In this document: piece by piece, positions 53,963 to 61,874 of the stretch
How the letters are laid out: the number at the start of each line of letters is the position of its first letter
How positions within the stretch are numbered: the first letter of the stretch is position 1
From: JAAZHD01 sp012510895
GTDB taxonomy: Bacteria > Bacillota > Clostridia > Caldicoprobacterales > DTU083
Assembly: GCA_050951465.1 (NCBI GenBank)
Contig: JBMNJC010000005.1
Span: forward strand, 76,094 to 140,093
Reading direction: 5' to 3'
DNA: 64,000 bases
Program-made: the position numbers and the translations under genes
Notes under the pieces: model-generated
What the model saw: the letters and a program-made list of their open reading frames with translations, nothing else
Told to the model about the DNA's origin: nothing
The model's database searches: none

Positions 53963-54985
53963 ATGAGTATTACTGTAGAAGTTAATCCTAAAATAGAACT
54001 AATGAATAGCATTTTGTATACAAGCAACCATAGTAATTTGATTAAAAAATCTATGGGATTTAATCCGATGATTGATTTTCAAAACGAATATACAGAAATT
54101 GTAAAAGAGTATTTTTATCCATATAGAGAGCATGAAATTTATAGTTTGGTTGAAAAGATGACTATAAATGGTTTTTTCCTTGGTAGACCGATGGAATTAA
54201 TGTGCTCTGTTGGAGAATTTCCATCTTTAAATCGCAAACATGAGATTTCGCCACTTTGTAGGGAGTTGTGCGGTGGAGAAGAAAATATAAATAACTTATT
54301 AAGTTTATTACGTAGGTTCTATCAAGAGATTGACTATATGAATTTTTTCGATATTGTGAAAAAGTACTATAGAGATTATATTGAGGCAGTAAAAAGGCAT
54401 ATTAATAAATATCCTTTCGTTTTAGTTATGGAAGAGTTTTACGGCAAAAAGCAAAATTCATATCACTATATCATTACTAATTTATCTCATGGTAGTTTTG
54501 GCATAAGTTTTAAGAACAATGACAAGTTAGATATGTTTGCTATTATGACCTTAATGAGTATTTCTGATAATGAGGAAGAAAATGAGTTATATAGGGGAGC
54601 CTTATCGACCAACACTACAATTCATGAGTTCGCACATCCATTAATCAATCCTCTGACAGAAAAATTTAGTGATTTGGTAAAGAAATATTGCCAAGCATAT
54701 GAATGGTTAAAGAAATATAAACTACCTAATTTCCAATCAGGCTATGGTGATTGGGATGAATGTGTAAATGAACATATTGTACGTGCAATTGCTATTTATC
54801 TTGCTGCAAAACTTGGTGAGAAAGAATATGCTTCTAAACATTTAGATTATGATATGAAAATAGGATATAAGTATTTGCCTGCACTACTTGATAAGTTTCA
54901 ATATTATGAAAAACATAGGGATATTTATAAAACAATTAATGATTTTTACCCGGAATTAATTGAAGTGTTTGCAGAAAAAGTTTAA
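53963..54985 (+). CDS. DUF4932-like protein with HExxH zinc-peptidase motif
   Basis: 340 residues from ATG 53963 (AGAGGGAG upstream; ATG-like start 53939 is weaker). HEFAH at about residues 221-225 is a gluzincin-type HExxH motif, and DECVNEHIVRAIAIYLA about 50 residues later can supply the third ligand Glu. N-terminal YPYREHEIYSLVEKM and the overall plan fit DUF4932. No signal peptide is seen. The only apparently intact gene of the first cargo block. Function unknown; a cytosolic metallopeptidase is inferred. Confidence 0.75.
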   Translation: MSITVEVNPKIELMNSILYTSNHSNLIKKSMGFNPMIDFQNEYTEIVKEYFYPYREHEIYSLVEKMTINGFFLGRPMELMCSVGEFPSLNRKHEISPLCRELCGGEENINNLLSLLRRFYQEIDYMNFFDIVKKYYRDYIEAVKRHINKYPFVLVMEEFYGKKQNSYHYIITNLSHGSFGISFKNNDKLDMFAIMTLMSISDNEEENELYRGALSTNTTIHEFAHPLINPLTEKFSDLVKKYCQAYEWLKKYKLPNFQSGYGDWDECVNEHIVRAIAIYLAAKLGEKEYASKHLDYDMKIGYKYLPALLDKFQYYEKHRDIYKTINDFYPELIEVFAEKV

Positions 54986-55019
54986 TAAAATGCGATATAA
55001 ATAATTTAAACAACACATA

Positions 55020-55103
55020 AACATAAAAGACGCATACAATGGGCGATTGGTAAACTTAATAAAGATGGCAAGACATTGACTGTTTCTAATATTACTGCTT
55101 TGA
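55020..55103 (+). repeat. tnsD 3' repeat, partial third copy
   Basis: Encodes HKRRIQWAIGKLNKDGK and LTVSNITALM, matching tnsD residues about 584-614. Both ends are cut. It runs in frame into the DNA-binding pseudogene that follows. Confidence 0.85.
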
Positions 55104-55735
55104 TGGACAAATTGAGACTTGTGAATAGAAGCAATCTTGGGGTTCCGAGAATCTATAAGTCTTTATTAATAGAAGGAAAAGAACCTCCGCAATATAATGA
55201 AATAGGAGAATGTATAGAATTAACCCTTATTGCATCAACAATAGTTCCGTAGTTCAGAAATTTTATTAAAAAATTAAATTCTAAGGGGATTGAAGTTGAT
55301 GTAGACCACCTGATTATTTTAAACTATCTTCTTAGACATAGAGAAATAGACACATATAATGCTTCTTATATATGTCAAAGAAGTATGGAACAAGTTAGAG
55401 AAATACTTAGTTATATGGAGAATAGTTTAAAACTTATAAAATCAGGAGGTACTGTTAAAAAGAAATACTATTCTTTAACCCGGGAAGTCTATTCAATGCT
55501 GGAAAAAGGGGTAGAATATGATAGGGATAAAAGACTTGATAAGGAGTCTATTAAAATGAGAATACTATCTATATTGAAAGAAAGGAATCTTACTAATTCA
55601 GAAATAAGACAAATGACAAGCATGGATAGGCAGCAGGTATTAAGGCTTATGCGCGAATTAGAAGCGGATGGTGTTCAGATTAAAGGCAGTGGCAGAGGAG
55701 CATATTATTATTTATCTAAAGAGGAGCAAAACTAA
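55103..55735 (+). pseudogene. C-terminal remnant of an AlbA_2/HATPase_c_4-type regulator
   Basis: The frame reads LVNRSNLGVPRIYKSLLIEG and KEPPQYNEIGECIEL, typical of the C-terminal ATPase-like region of RecG-related AlbA_2 transcriptional regulators, then meets an in-frame TAG at 55250-55252, and continues to a winged-helix-like end (ILSILKERNLTNSEIRQMTS, GSGRGAYYYLS). The N-terminal AlbA_2 domain is missing and replaced by the tnsD fragment. A restart at 55385 (116 residues) could give a small HTH protein. Confidence 0.75.
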
Positions 55736-55737
55736 TA

Positions 55738-55811
55738 AATAAGCATATGTTTCATTATTTTGTCGCAATAATAAAGTATTTGAATCTTTTAATTGCGACA
55801 AAATGCTTATT
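55738..55811. repeat. Large palindrome
   Basis: ATTTTGTCGCAAT (55757-55769) and ATTGCGACAAAAT (55792-55804) form a perfect 13-bp inverted repeat, with outer arms AATAAGC (55738-55744) and GCTTATT (55805-55811). It directly follows the stop of the regulator remnant; it may be its terminator or a recombination relic. Confidence 0.75.
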
Positions 55812-55906
55812 GATGTATTTTCGCCTACAGCCGCTGTAAAGAGTTATTACTAATAGCATGCATCTGGGACTGAACGGCATGGAAATTTGTGAACCTAGTT
55901 ATGAAA

Positions 55907-56389
55907 AATGATAAGGACTGGTGGGAGAAAAATACTCCTACGAAGAAATATGTTCAGGCTTACAGTAATGTTGAGTGGAAAACTAAAGACAAGGAAATAT
56001 TACAGCGTGTTAAGCAAACTGTTCAGGAAATTTTAGAAAGTAATGAAAAACCTCAGCGAATTAGCCTGCGATTAATTAAGATATGGTCAGGACTTAAAAG
56101 TTTTGACCTGCAACTAGATAAATTACCGCTTACCAAGTCCTTAATCAATTCCGTTTTAGAGACTCCTCTGGATTTACATAAAAGACGCATACAATGGGCA
56201 ATTGATAAACTTAACGAAGAAGGCGATGCATTGACTGTTTCTAATATTACTGTCTTGACAGGGGTAGGGAATAAGTATGGGAAACAGGTTGTGGAGGAGA
56301 TAAAAAGGGCGTTAGAGGGGCTAGGGAAAAGGTGAAAAGGGTTAAGGAAGTAGGTGCTTTTACGGGGTGTATGGTGTAAAATAAAGGTA
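55907..56389 (+). pseudogene. tnsD 3' repeat, complete copy 2 (headless tnsD)
   Basis: Encodes DWWEKNTPTKKYVQAYSNVE to the tnsD C-terminus (stop 56333-56335), 143 codons colinear with tnsD, plus the 42-base tail at 56348-56389 identical to 52855-52896. No start codon with a ribosome site is present at the beginning, so it is a remnant of a second, related tnsD. Confidence 0.9.
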
Positions 56390-56458
56390 TAAGGAATATA
56401 CTGATAGAATTAAATAAACCAAAGATAGATATTCCCTTAGAGAAAGGATGATTTTTAT

Positions 56459-56973
56459 ATGAAGGTTGAAGTTGTAGATTTTAACAAAGAATGGCCGATT
56501 ATTTTTCAGAAAGAAGCCCAGAAAATTATGGGTATTCTTGGAGATGAATTGGTTGATATTTATCATATTGGCAGCACTGCTGTAGAAAATTTAAACGCTA
56601 AGCCAATTATCGATATTATGCCAGTAGTAAGAGATATTACAAAAATTGATGCTTATAATAAAAAATTTGAAGATTTAGGCTATGAGGCCAAAGGTGAGTT
56701 TGGTATGGTCGGTAGAAGGTATTTTAGAAAAGGATTAGAAATTAGGACTCATCATATTCATATATTTGAGGCAAGGAATTTAAAGGATATTACAAGACAT
56801 TTAGCAGTTCGGGACTATTTACAAGCCATTCACAAGAAGCATGTGAATATGGAGAATTAAAAAGCAAATTAGCCACTGCACATTCCTCAGATATTGAGGC
56901 TTATTGTGATGGCAAAGATGCATTTGTTAAAGAATTAGAAAGAAAAGCATTAAAATGGTATTTTGAAAAATAG
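56459..56973 (+). pseudogene. GrpB family protein with one frameshift
   Basis: ATG 56459 is preceded by GAGAAAGGA. VEVVDFNKEWPIIFQKEAQK, DIYHIGSTAVENLNAKPIID and TRHLAVRDYLQA are classic GrpB (UPF0157, nucleotidyltransferase-like) motifs. The frame breaks at the CC run 56826-56827; one more C gives QAHSQEACEYGELKSKLA and a normal end at 56971-56973 (about 171 residues). Cargo of the Tn7-like element; molecular function not well defined in the family. Confidence 0.85.
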
Positions 56974-57063
56974 AGAATAGGGGTAGTACGACATATTATG
57001 TTTATTGTTATGTCATTGCCGTGCTTACTGTAAACTATGAATTTGGAGGGGCGTGACAATAAT

Positions 57064-57687
57064 ATGGGAAAAACATTGCCACAATTTTGGAGTTTTAATA
57101 GGATTAAAGATGCCTCTTTGATTAAAACAGAGAATATTGTATGGCAAGGACCATTTTCATGGATTGGGTATGAGCAAACTAATAGATTAAAACCTATTCC
57201 CAATGTTGCTGGAGTTTACCTTATTACATTCGAATATCAAGATGGTTATATCATACGTTCGGTTGGCGTAACAAATTCTATGAAAAGGCGATTTTTAGAA
57301 CATGAACGTGAATATAAGAAAGGAAATTATACCATACTTGATGTTGACTATGCTAAAATTGGAATAAGGAAAGAAATATGGCATGGTTGGCAATATGCCA
57401 AAGCACATCAAAGTCAATTCTTTGAATTTGAGGATAGAATTTTAAAGTTTATTGAAAAAGAATTGGAAGCCTACAAAATATTTGTTGCTGAGATTAATGA
57501 CAAAAGAAAAAGAGAGAGGCTTGAGGCAGCAATATTAATAAATATTTATACTTCCAAAGAATTATGGGCTGATTTAGTTGATGGAGGAATGAATATCAGG
57601 AGCAGATATAACTATGAAGTTCCAATTCAAATAAGAAATATCTGTGAGCAAAAAATATTTGGGCTTCCTGGGATAGTAGAAATATAA
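57064..57687 (+). CDS. GIY-YIG-like protein
   Basis: 207 residues from ATG 57064 (GGAGGGG at 57045). AGVYLITFEYQ and YIIRSVGVTNSMKRRFLEHEREY form a divergent GIY-YIG core (GVY ... VGV) with the conserved Arg; RKRERLEAAILINIYTS may hold the metal-binding Glu. Longer than the minimal domain. Could be a nuclease of the transposon cargo, or a nuclease-fold protein without activity; no partner gene is evident. Confidence 0.65.
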   Translation: MGKTLPQFWSFNRIKDASLIKTENIVWQGPFSWIGYEQTNRLKPIPNVAGVYLITFEYQDGYIIRSVGVTNSMKRRFLEHEREYKKGNYTILDVDYAKIGIRKEIWHGWQYAKAHQSQFFEFEDRILKFIEKELEAYKIFVAEINDKRKRERLEAAILINIYTSKELWADLVDGGMNIRSRYNYEVPIQIRNICEQKIFGLPGIVEI

Positions 57688-57756
57688 TATATTCATCACA
57701 TATCGATGCAATATTACAAAGCAAATAGTTGCAAGCGAGGGGGCTTTTGATAAATC

Positions 57757-58041
57757 ATGAAAGTAATTTATAAAATCACTTATCCCAATGGAAAGATTTA
57801 TATTGGCAAAGATTTAACTGATAGCATTAATTATTTTGGGAGTGCAAATAGTAAATTAATCGAAAAAGATTTTACAAGGGAAGAAAGAAGAGATTTTACT
57901 ATTAGGAAAGAAATTTTATGGGAATCAGAATCTGCTACTGATAAAGAAGTTAATCGTAAAGAAATAGAGTATATAAGGTATTACAATTCAAATGACCCTA
58001 AAATTGGCTATAATCTATGGCCTAAGTTTAGGAAAATTTAA
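57757..58041 (+). CDS. Small GIY-YIG nuclease domain protein
   Basis: 94 residues. VIYKITYPNGKIYIGKDLTD is a clear GIY-YIG motif and EIEYIRYYNSNDPKIGYNLW a typical end with the Glu and Tyr/Asn-rich segment found in homing-endonuclease-like proteins. It stands about 70 bases after the other GIY-YIG gene and just before the array of transposon-end sites. A GAGGGGG lies about 20 bases before the start. Confidence 0.75.
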   Translation: MKVIYKITYPNGKIYIGKDLTDSINYFGSANSKLIEKDFTREERRDFTIRKEILWESESATDKEVNRKEIEYIRYYNSNDPKIGYNLWPKFRKI

Positions 58042-58792
58042 ATCTTACGCTTAATAACTAAGGTGCATCTTCCTTAAATGTGTAATAATATTCAAGTAAA
58101 TACAAGTCAAACCAAACTTCCCCCGAAAGACTTTATTTTATTCAGGAACGACATTATTTTATTCGGAACAGGTTTATTTTTTTGGAATAAGTTTATTTTT
58201 CTTGGAACGACTTTCTGACTTATGGAAGGACTTTATTTTCTCAACAAGACCATGAACAGAGGAAGAGAGTAAATAAAGTCTTTCCTTTTTGCAAAAAAAC
58301 TCCTTCCAAAACAGCAGAAAACAGGGTTTTGGAACAACATTATTTTCATTTTGGAACGACTTAACCTAAATTTATGCAAAAACTTGTCCCTTATTCCTTA
58401 AATCCTTAGTCCTATCTATGTGATTATCAAATAAACTCTTTCCATCCCCAACTCCGCAAACCCGCATGGTTGATGGATGGGATAAAATGGATGAAAATAA
58501 AGATGTTCCTTAAAATAGATGGTTGGATTGAATTAAATGGGAAAAATGGAAGGGATAAAAGTAAAAAAAGTTGTTCCTTTTTAGGGAGAAGGAATAAGAG
58601 GAAAGGAATAAGGATAGAAAGATAAAATCCTTCGTAATCTGCATAATAAGTGGATTACGAAGGATTGATTTATTTTATTAGATAATATCCTTACCCCTTA
58701 AACCTATACCCTTAACCCTGTTCCAAAGGAATGACTTTATTTACTGTGGAACGACTTTATTTGTAGGGGAAAGAGTTTATTTGATGTTTACA
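58042..58792 (+). repeat. Tn7-like terminus: array of 16-bp sites at 20-bp spacing (putative TnsB sites)
   Basis: A 750-base gene-free stretch. Sites near GGAACGACTTTATTTT start at 58125, 58145, 58165, 58184, 58204 and 58224 (spacing 20, 20, 19, 20, 20) and again at 58728, 58748 and 58768 (20, 20) next to the end. Single sites lie at 58331 and 58353, and inverted ones at 58271-58285, 58429-58443, 58494-58509 and 58563-58578. The terminal TGTTTACA ends at 58792. This is how Tn7-type ends carry TnsB binding sites, but with more sites than classic Tn7. Confidence 0.75.
58626..58666. repeat. Perfect 14-bp inverted repeat within the transposon end
   Basis: AATCCTTCGTAATC (58626-58639) and GATTACGAAGGATT (58653-58666) with a 13-base loop, between the inner and terminal site clusters. 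Confidence 0.85.
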
Positions 58793-59285
58793 CAAATAAT
58801 TCAGTTGTCATATTATCTGTCAATTCTTTGCAGAAAAGCCCTCTAATATAACCTTTGTCGGTTGTTGTCGAATGTACATAAAAACCTAAACCATAGTAAA
58901 ACCGAACCTGATTGGTCATCTTTGTTGCGGTATGAAGGGTGATCATTACGGCACCCTGTTTTCGCAGATCTTCTTCGGCTGCTTCCATCAAAGCCCTGCC
59001 TACGCCGCATTTCTGAATATCCAGTTTAACTCCGAAACGGCTGATATAAGCTACTTTGTTCTCTTGTATTTCATAGCGGATGGAACCGACTGGAATGCCG
59101 TCCAGGGTGGCAATCAGTATGGTTTTGTATTCCATTTCCGCCAGAATATCTGCTTCAGTTTCCTTAAGTGCTGCTACTGCTTGAGGCAGTCCCAGGTCAG
59201 CGGCATATTTTCCAAAGGCTTCCTGGGTAATCTGATGAATGGCAGGTATATCTTCGGGTGTGGCTTTTCGTATTTCCAGTTTCAT
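58788..59285 (-). CDS. GNAT family N-acetyltransferase, C-terminus altered by the transposon end
   Basis: 165 residues from ATG 59285 (AAGGGGGA upstream). GNAT motifs: ATPEDIPAIHQITQEAFG, GIPVGSIRYEIQENKVAYISRFGV, QKCGVGRALMEAAEEDLRKQG and FYYGLGFYVHSTTTDKGYIRGLFCKEL. It lies 3 bases after argF, so it is in the arg operon and may acetylate glutamate or another precursor; that is inference. The last codons and the stop (58788-58790) are within the terminal sequence of the Tn7-like element, so the original C-terminus may have differed. Confidence 0.85.
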   Translation of the reverse strand: MKLEIRKATPEDIPAIHQITQEAFGKYAADLGLPQAVAALKETEADILAEMEYKTILIATLDGIPVGSIRYEIQENKVAYISRFGVKLDIQKCGVGRALMEAAEEDLRKQGAVMITLHTATKMTNQVRFYYGLGFYVHSTTTDKGYIRGLFCKELTDNMTTELFV

Positions 59286-59288
59286 CAC

Positions 59289-60265
59289 TTAATCCCCCTT
59301 CAACAGCAGTGCTAAAACTGCTTTCTGAACATGCAGCCGGTTTTCTGCCTCATCGAAAACCCTTGAATTCGGGCCGTCGATTATGTCATCAGTAACTTCC
59401 AGCCCGCGGTAGGCCGGGAGACAGTGCAGGAAAATTGCATCAGGTTTAGCCTGGGAGAAAAGATTTGAATTTACCTGATAAGGAGAAAAAAACCTTTTTT
59501 CTTTCCTCTTTCTCTGATTCCTGACCCATACTGGCCCACACATCGGTATAAACTACATCGGCATCCTTAACAGCTTCAACCGGGTCATGAGATATTTCTA
59601 TGGTCGAACCGCTCTTCTCTGCATTTTTCTTTGCCATTTCAAAAATATCCTGATTGGGTTCATAGCCTTTCGGGCAGCCGATGGCAAAATGCATGCCCAG
59701 CTTGGAACAGCCGATCATCAAAGAATGTGCCACATTATTTCCGTCTCCAAGGAAAGCCAGTTTAAGGTCTTTAAAGCTGCCTTTTTCTTCATATATAGTC
59801 ATAAGATCAGCCAGGATCTGGCAGGGGTGATATAAGTCGGTTTAAACCGTTAATAACCGGCACCGTGCCGTATTTGGCCAGATCTTCCACATCGCTTTGC
59901 TTGAATGTACGAATCATGATGCCGTCTACATAACGAGAAAGCACACGGGCAGTATCGGCAATGGTTTCCCCGCGGCCCAGTTGAATATCGGCGGAGCTTA
60001 AGAATAAAGCAGAGCCTCCCAGCTGGGTCATTGCAACTTCAAAGGACACCCGGGTTCGCGTGGATGATTTGGTGAAAATCATTGCCAGATTTTTTCCCTT
60101 CAAAAGAGGGTGCTCTATATTGTTTTTCCGTTCATTTTTCAGCTTCATCCCTAACGACAGAACATGAAAAATTTCTTCCGGGCTGTAATCCTGCAGCCTT
60201 AGAAGGTGTTTCTGACTAAATGGTTTATCTATTCCTGCTTTTAAATTGCCGTTTGCAAACATCAT
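59289..60265 (-). pseudogene. argF: Ornithine carbamoyltransferase with two frameshifts
   Basis: Carbamoyl-phosphate motif SSTRTRVSFEVAMTQLGG, then MIRTFKQSDVEDLA. The frame breaks at 59841-59843 (one T too many on +): correcting restores NGLTDLYHPCQILADLMTIY, the ornithine-site HPxQ region. A second break lies in the A7 run 59486-59492; six A give RKKVFSPYQVNSNLF and then DAIFLHCLPAYRG. Both are one-base insertions in homopolymers. The repaired protein is about 324 residues, normal for OTC. It makes citrulline in arginine synthesis. 25 bases after argD. Confidence 0.9.
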
Positions 60266-60290
60266 TATCTTTCCTTTCGCAGAATTATGG

Positions 60291-61494
60291 CTATTTCCAA
60301 AAGTATGGCATTAGGATGCCTTCCAGGGTTATAAGCAATTGATGGATTTCTTCCTTTGTAATAATCAGCGGGGGCAGAAACCGCAAGGTGTTTTGACCGG
60401 CGTAGTTAATTATGAATCCCGCATTCAGTGCTTTTTGTACAACCTCTTTGCCGGGAATGGCTTCATGGAGTTTTATCCCCAGCATTAGCCCTATGCCCCT
60501 TACCTCATCAATAATAGAGTTTCTCTGTCTCATTCCAATTAAGCCGGACTCAAAAAATTTGCCTTTAAGCTTAACCTGATCCAGGAAATCCTCTTCTAAA
60601 ATGGTTTCCATTACCACAAGTCCCGCCGTGCAGGCCAGAGGGTTTCCGCCGAAGGTGGAGCCGTGGCTGCCGGGAGTTAATACTTCCGCAGCCTCGCCCT
60701 TTGCCACTACAGCTCCGATTGGTATTCCTCCGCCAAGACCTTTTGCCAGGGTAATAATGTCCGTTCTATATCATAGTGTTCGTATGCAAAAACTTTGCCT
60801 GTCCTTCCTATTCCGGTTTGCACTTCATCCGCTATGAGAAGCAGGCCTTTTTCCCTGCACAGGGCTTCAAGACCTTGTATGTATTCCGTGCTTCCCTTTA
60901 TCACACCGCCTTCCCCCTGGATCACCTCAATCATGACAGCGGCGGTATTTTCCGTGACAGCCTCTTCAGCTGCTTCCAGATTGTTATAAGGTATATATTT
61001 GAAACCGGAGGGCATGGGCTCAAAAGGCTTCTGATATTTTTCCTGTCCGGTAGCAGCCAGGGCGGCAAGGGTTCTTCCGTGGAAGGAGTTTTGTGCAGTG
61101 AGAATTTCATATTTATGCGGGGCGCCTTGATCATGAAAGTATTTGCGTACAAGCTTTATGGCTGCTTCATTGGCCTCTGCACCGCTGTTGCAGAAGAACA
61201 CCCTTCCGCCCGGTTGGCATCGGACAATATTTTTGCCAGTTTTGCTGGATTCAATATAAAAAAGGTTGGAACAATGCAGCAGTTTTTCTGCCTGCTTTTG
61301 AATGGCTTCCACAAGACTGGGATGATTGTACCCAGAGAATTTACTCCTATGCCGGCAATGAAATCTATGTACTTCTTATTATTGGAATCATATAAGACAG
61401 CGCCGTTTCCATGAGTAAACTGCACCGGAAGCCTTTCTCCGAATGTATTCATGTAATAGCTTTGATCCAGTTTTATGGTATCTTCAAGCTGCAT
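60291..61494 (-). pseudogene. argD: Acetylornithine aminotransferase with two frameshifts
   Basis: PLP fold-type I aminotransferase in three frame pieces. Breaks: near 61330, one base missing (repair gives GVNSLGYNHPSLVEAIQ), and near 60763, one base missing (repair gives DIEPDIITLAKGLGGG with the PLP Lys, then IPIGAVVAKGEAAEV). FFCNSGAEANEAAIKLVRK, SFHGRTLAALAATGQ and LLIADEVQTGIGRTG are intact. About 402 residues after repair. First gene of argD-argF-GNAT. Its promoter and ARG-like box are well kept, arguing against real decay. Confidence 0.9.
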
Positions 61495-61622
61495 TTATAT
61501 ATCCTCCGTTTCATTGTTACATATTCATTTATATATAGCATTTGTCATTTATGCTGACTCGTCCTGCTTGTAAGACAGGCCGTTGACGGCTTTTAAGCAA
61601 TTCAACTGATGAATGTTTTATA

Positions 61623-61652
61623 ATTATACAACAAAATGAATAAACATGCAAT
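61623..61652 (-). promoter_or_regulatory. argD promoter overlapped by ARG-box-like operator
   Basis: On the - strand TTGCAT (61651-61646), 17 bases, TATAAT (61628-61623). The + sequence 61635-61652 (AATGAATAAACATGCAAT) matches the Bacillus ARG box CATGAATAAAAATGCAAG at 15 of 18 positions. A second, inverted, partly similar copy lies at 61672-61690; the two share an 11-bp perfect inverted repeat (TAAACATGCAA). ArgR/AhrC repression by arginine is inferred. The remaining flank, 61691-61874, shows no gene or clear IS end. Confidence 0.75.
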
Positions 61653-61874
61653 ATAAAAATAAAAAAATTTCTTTGCATGTTTACTTTATTTTTTAACTGA
61701 GGGAATTTCATAACTACACTTTTTGCGATGATACAATGGAGTATATCCTAAAATGCTGAAAGAAGTACTGATTCCGTAGTTATCAACAGAGAATATGGCT
61801 ACTTCCAGCAAGTATCATCTTAAAAAAGGGCAGGATAATCCCCTGGTAAAACAACAGAGCTCTGAAAATGTTAC

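Larger units (their letters stand above)
49571..58792 (+). mobile_element. Remnant of a Tn7-like transposon (left end, tnsA, tnsB and tnsC 5' end missing)
   Basis: AT-rich block holding a truncated tnsC, intact tnsD/tniQ, three copies of a tnsD 3' segment, mostly decayed cargo and, at 58125-58792, an array of repeated 16-bp sites ending in TGTTTACA (58785-58792; TGTAAACA read inward). The left boundary is the IS1182 copy. Without tnsA/tnsB here it cannot move by itself unless related genes lie elsewhere in the genome. Confidence 0.8.

Noticed and set aside
58125..58240. Regular 20-bp repeat as a possible CRISPR array
   Set aside because: Repeats are degenerate, separated by only about 4 bases, partly inverted elsewhere, and no cas gene is near; transposase binding sites at a transposon end explain them better.
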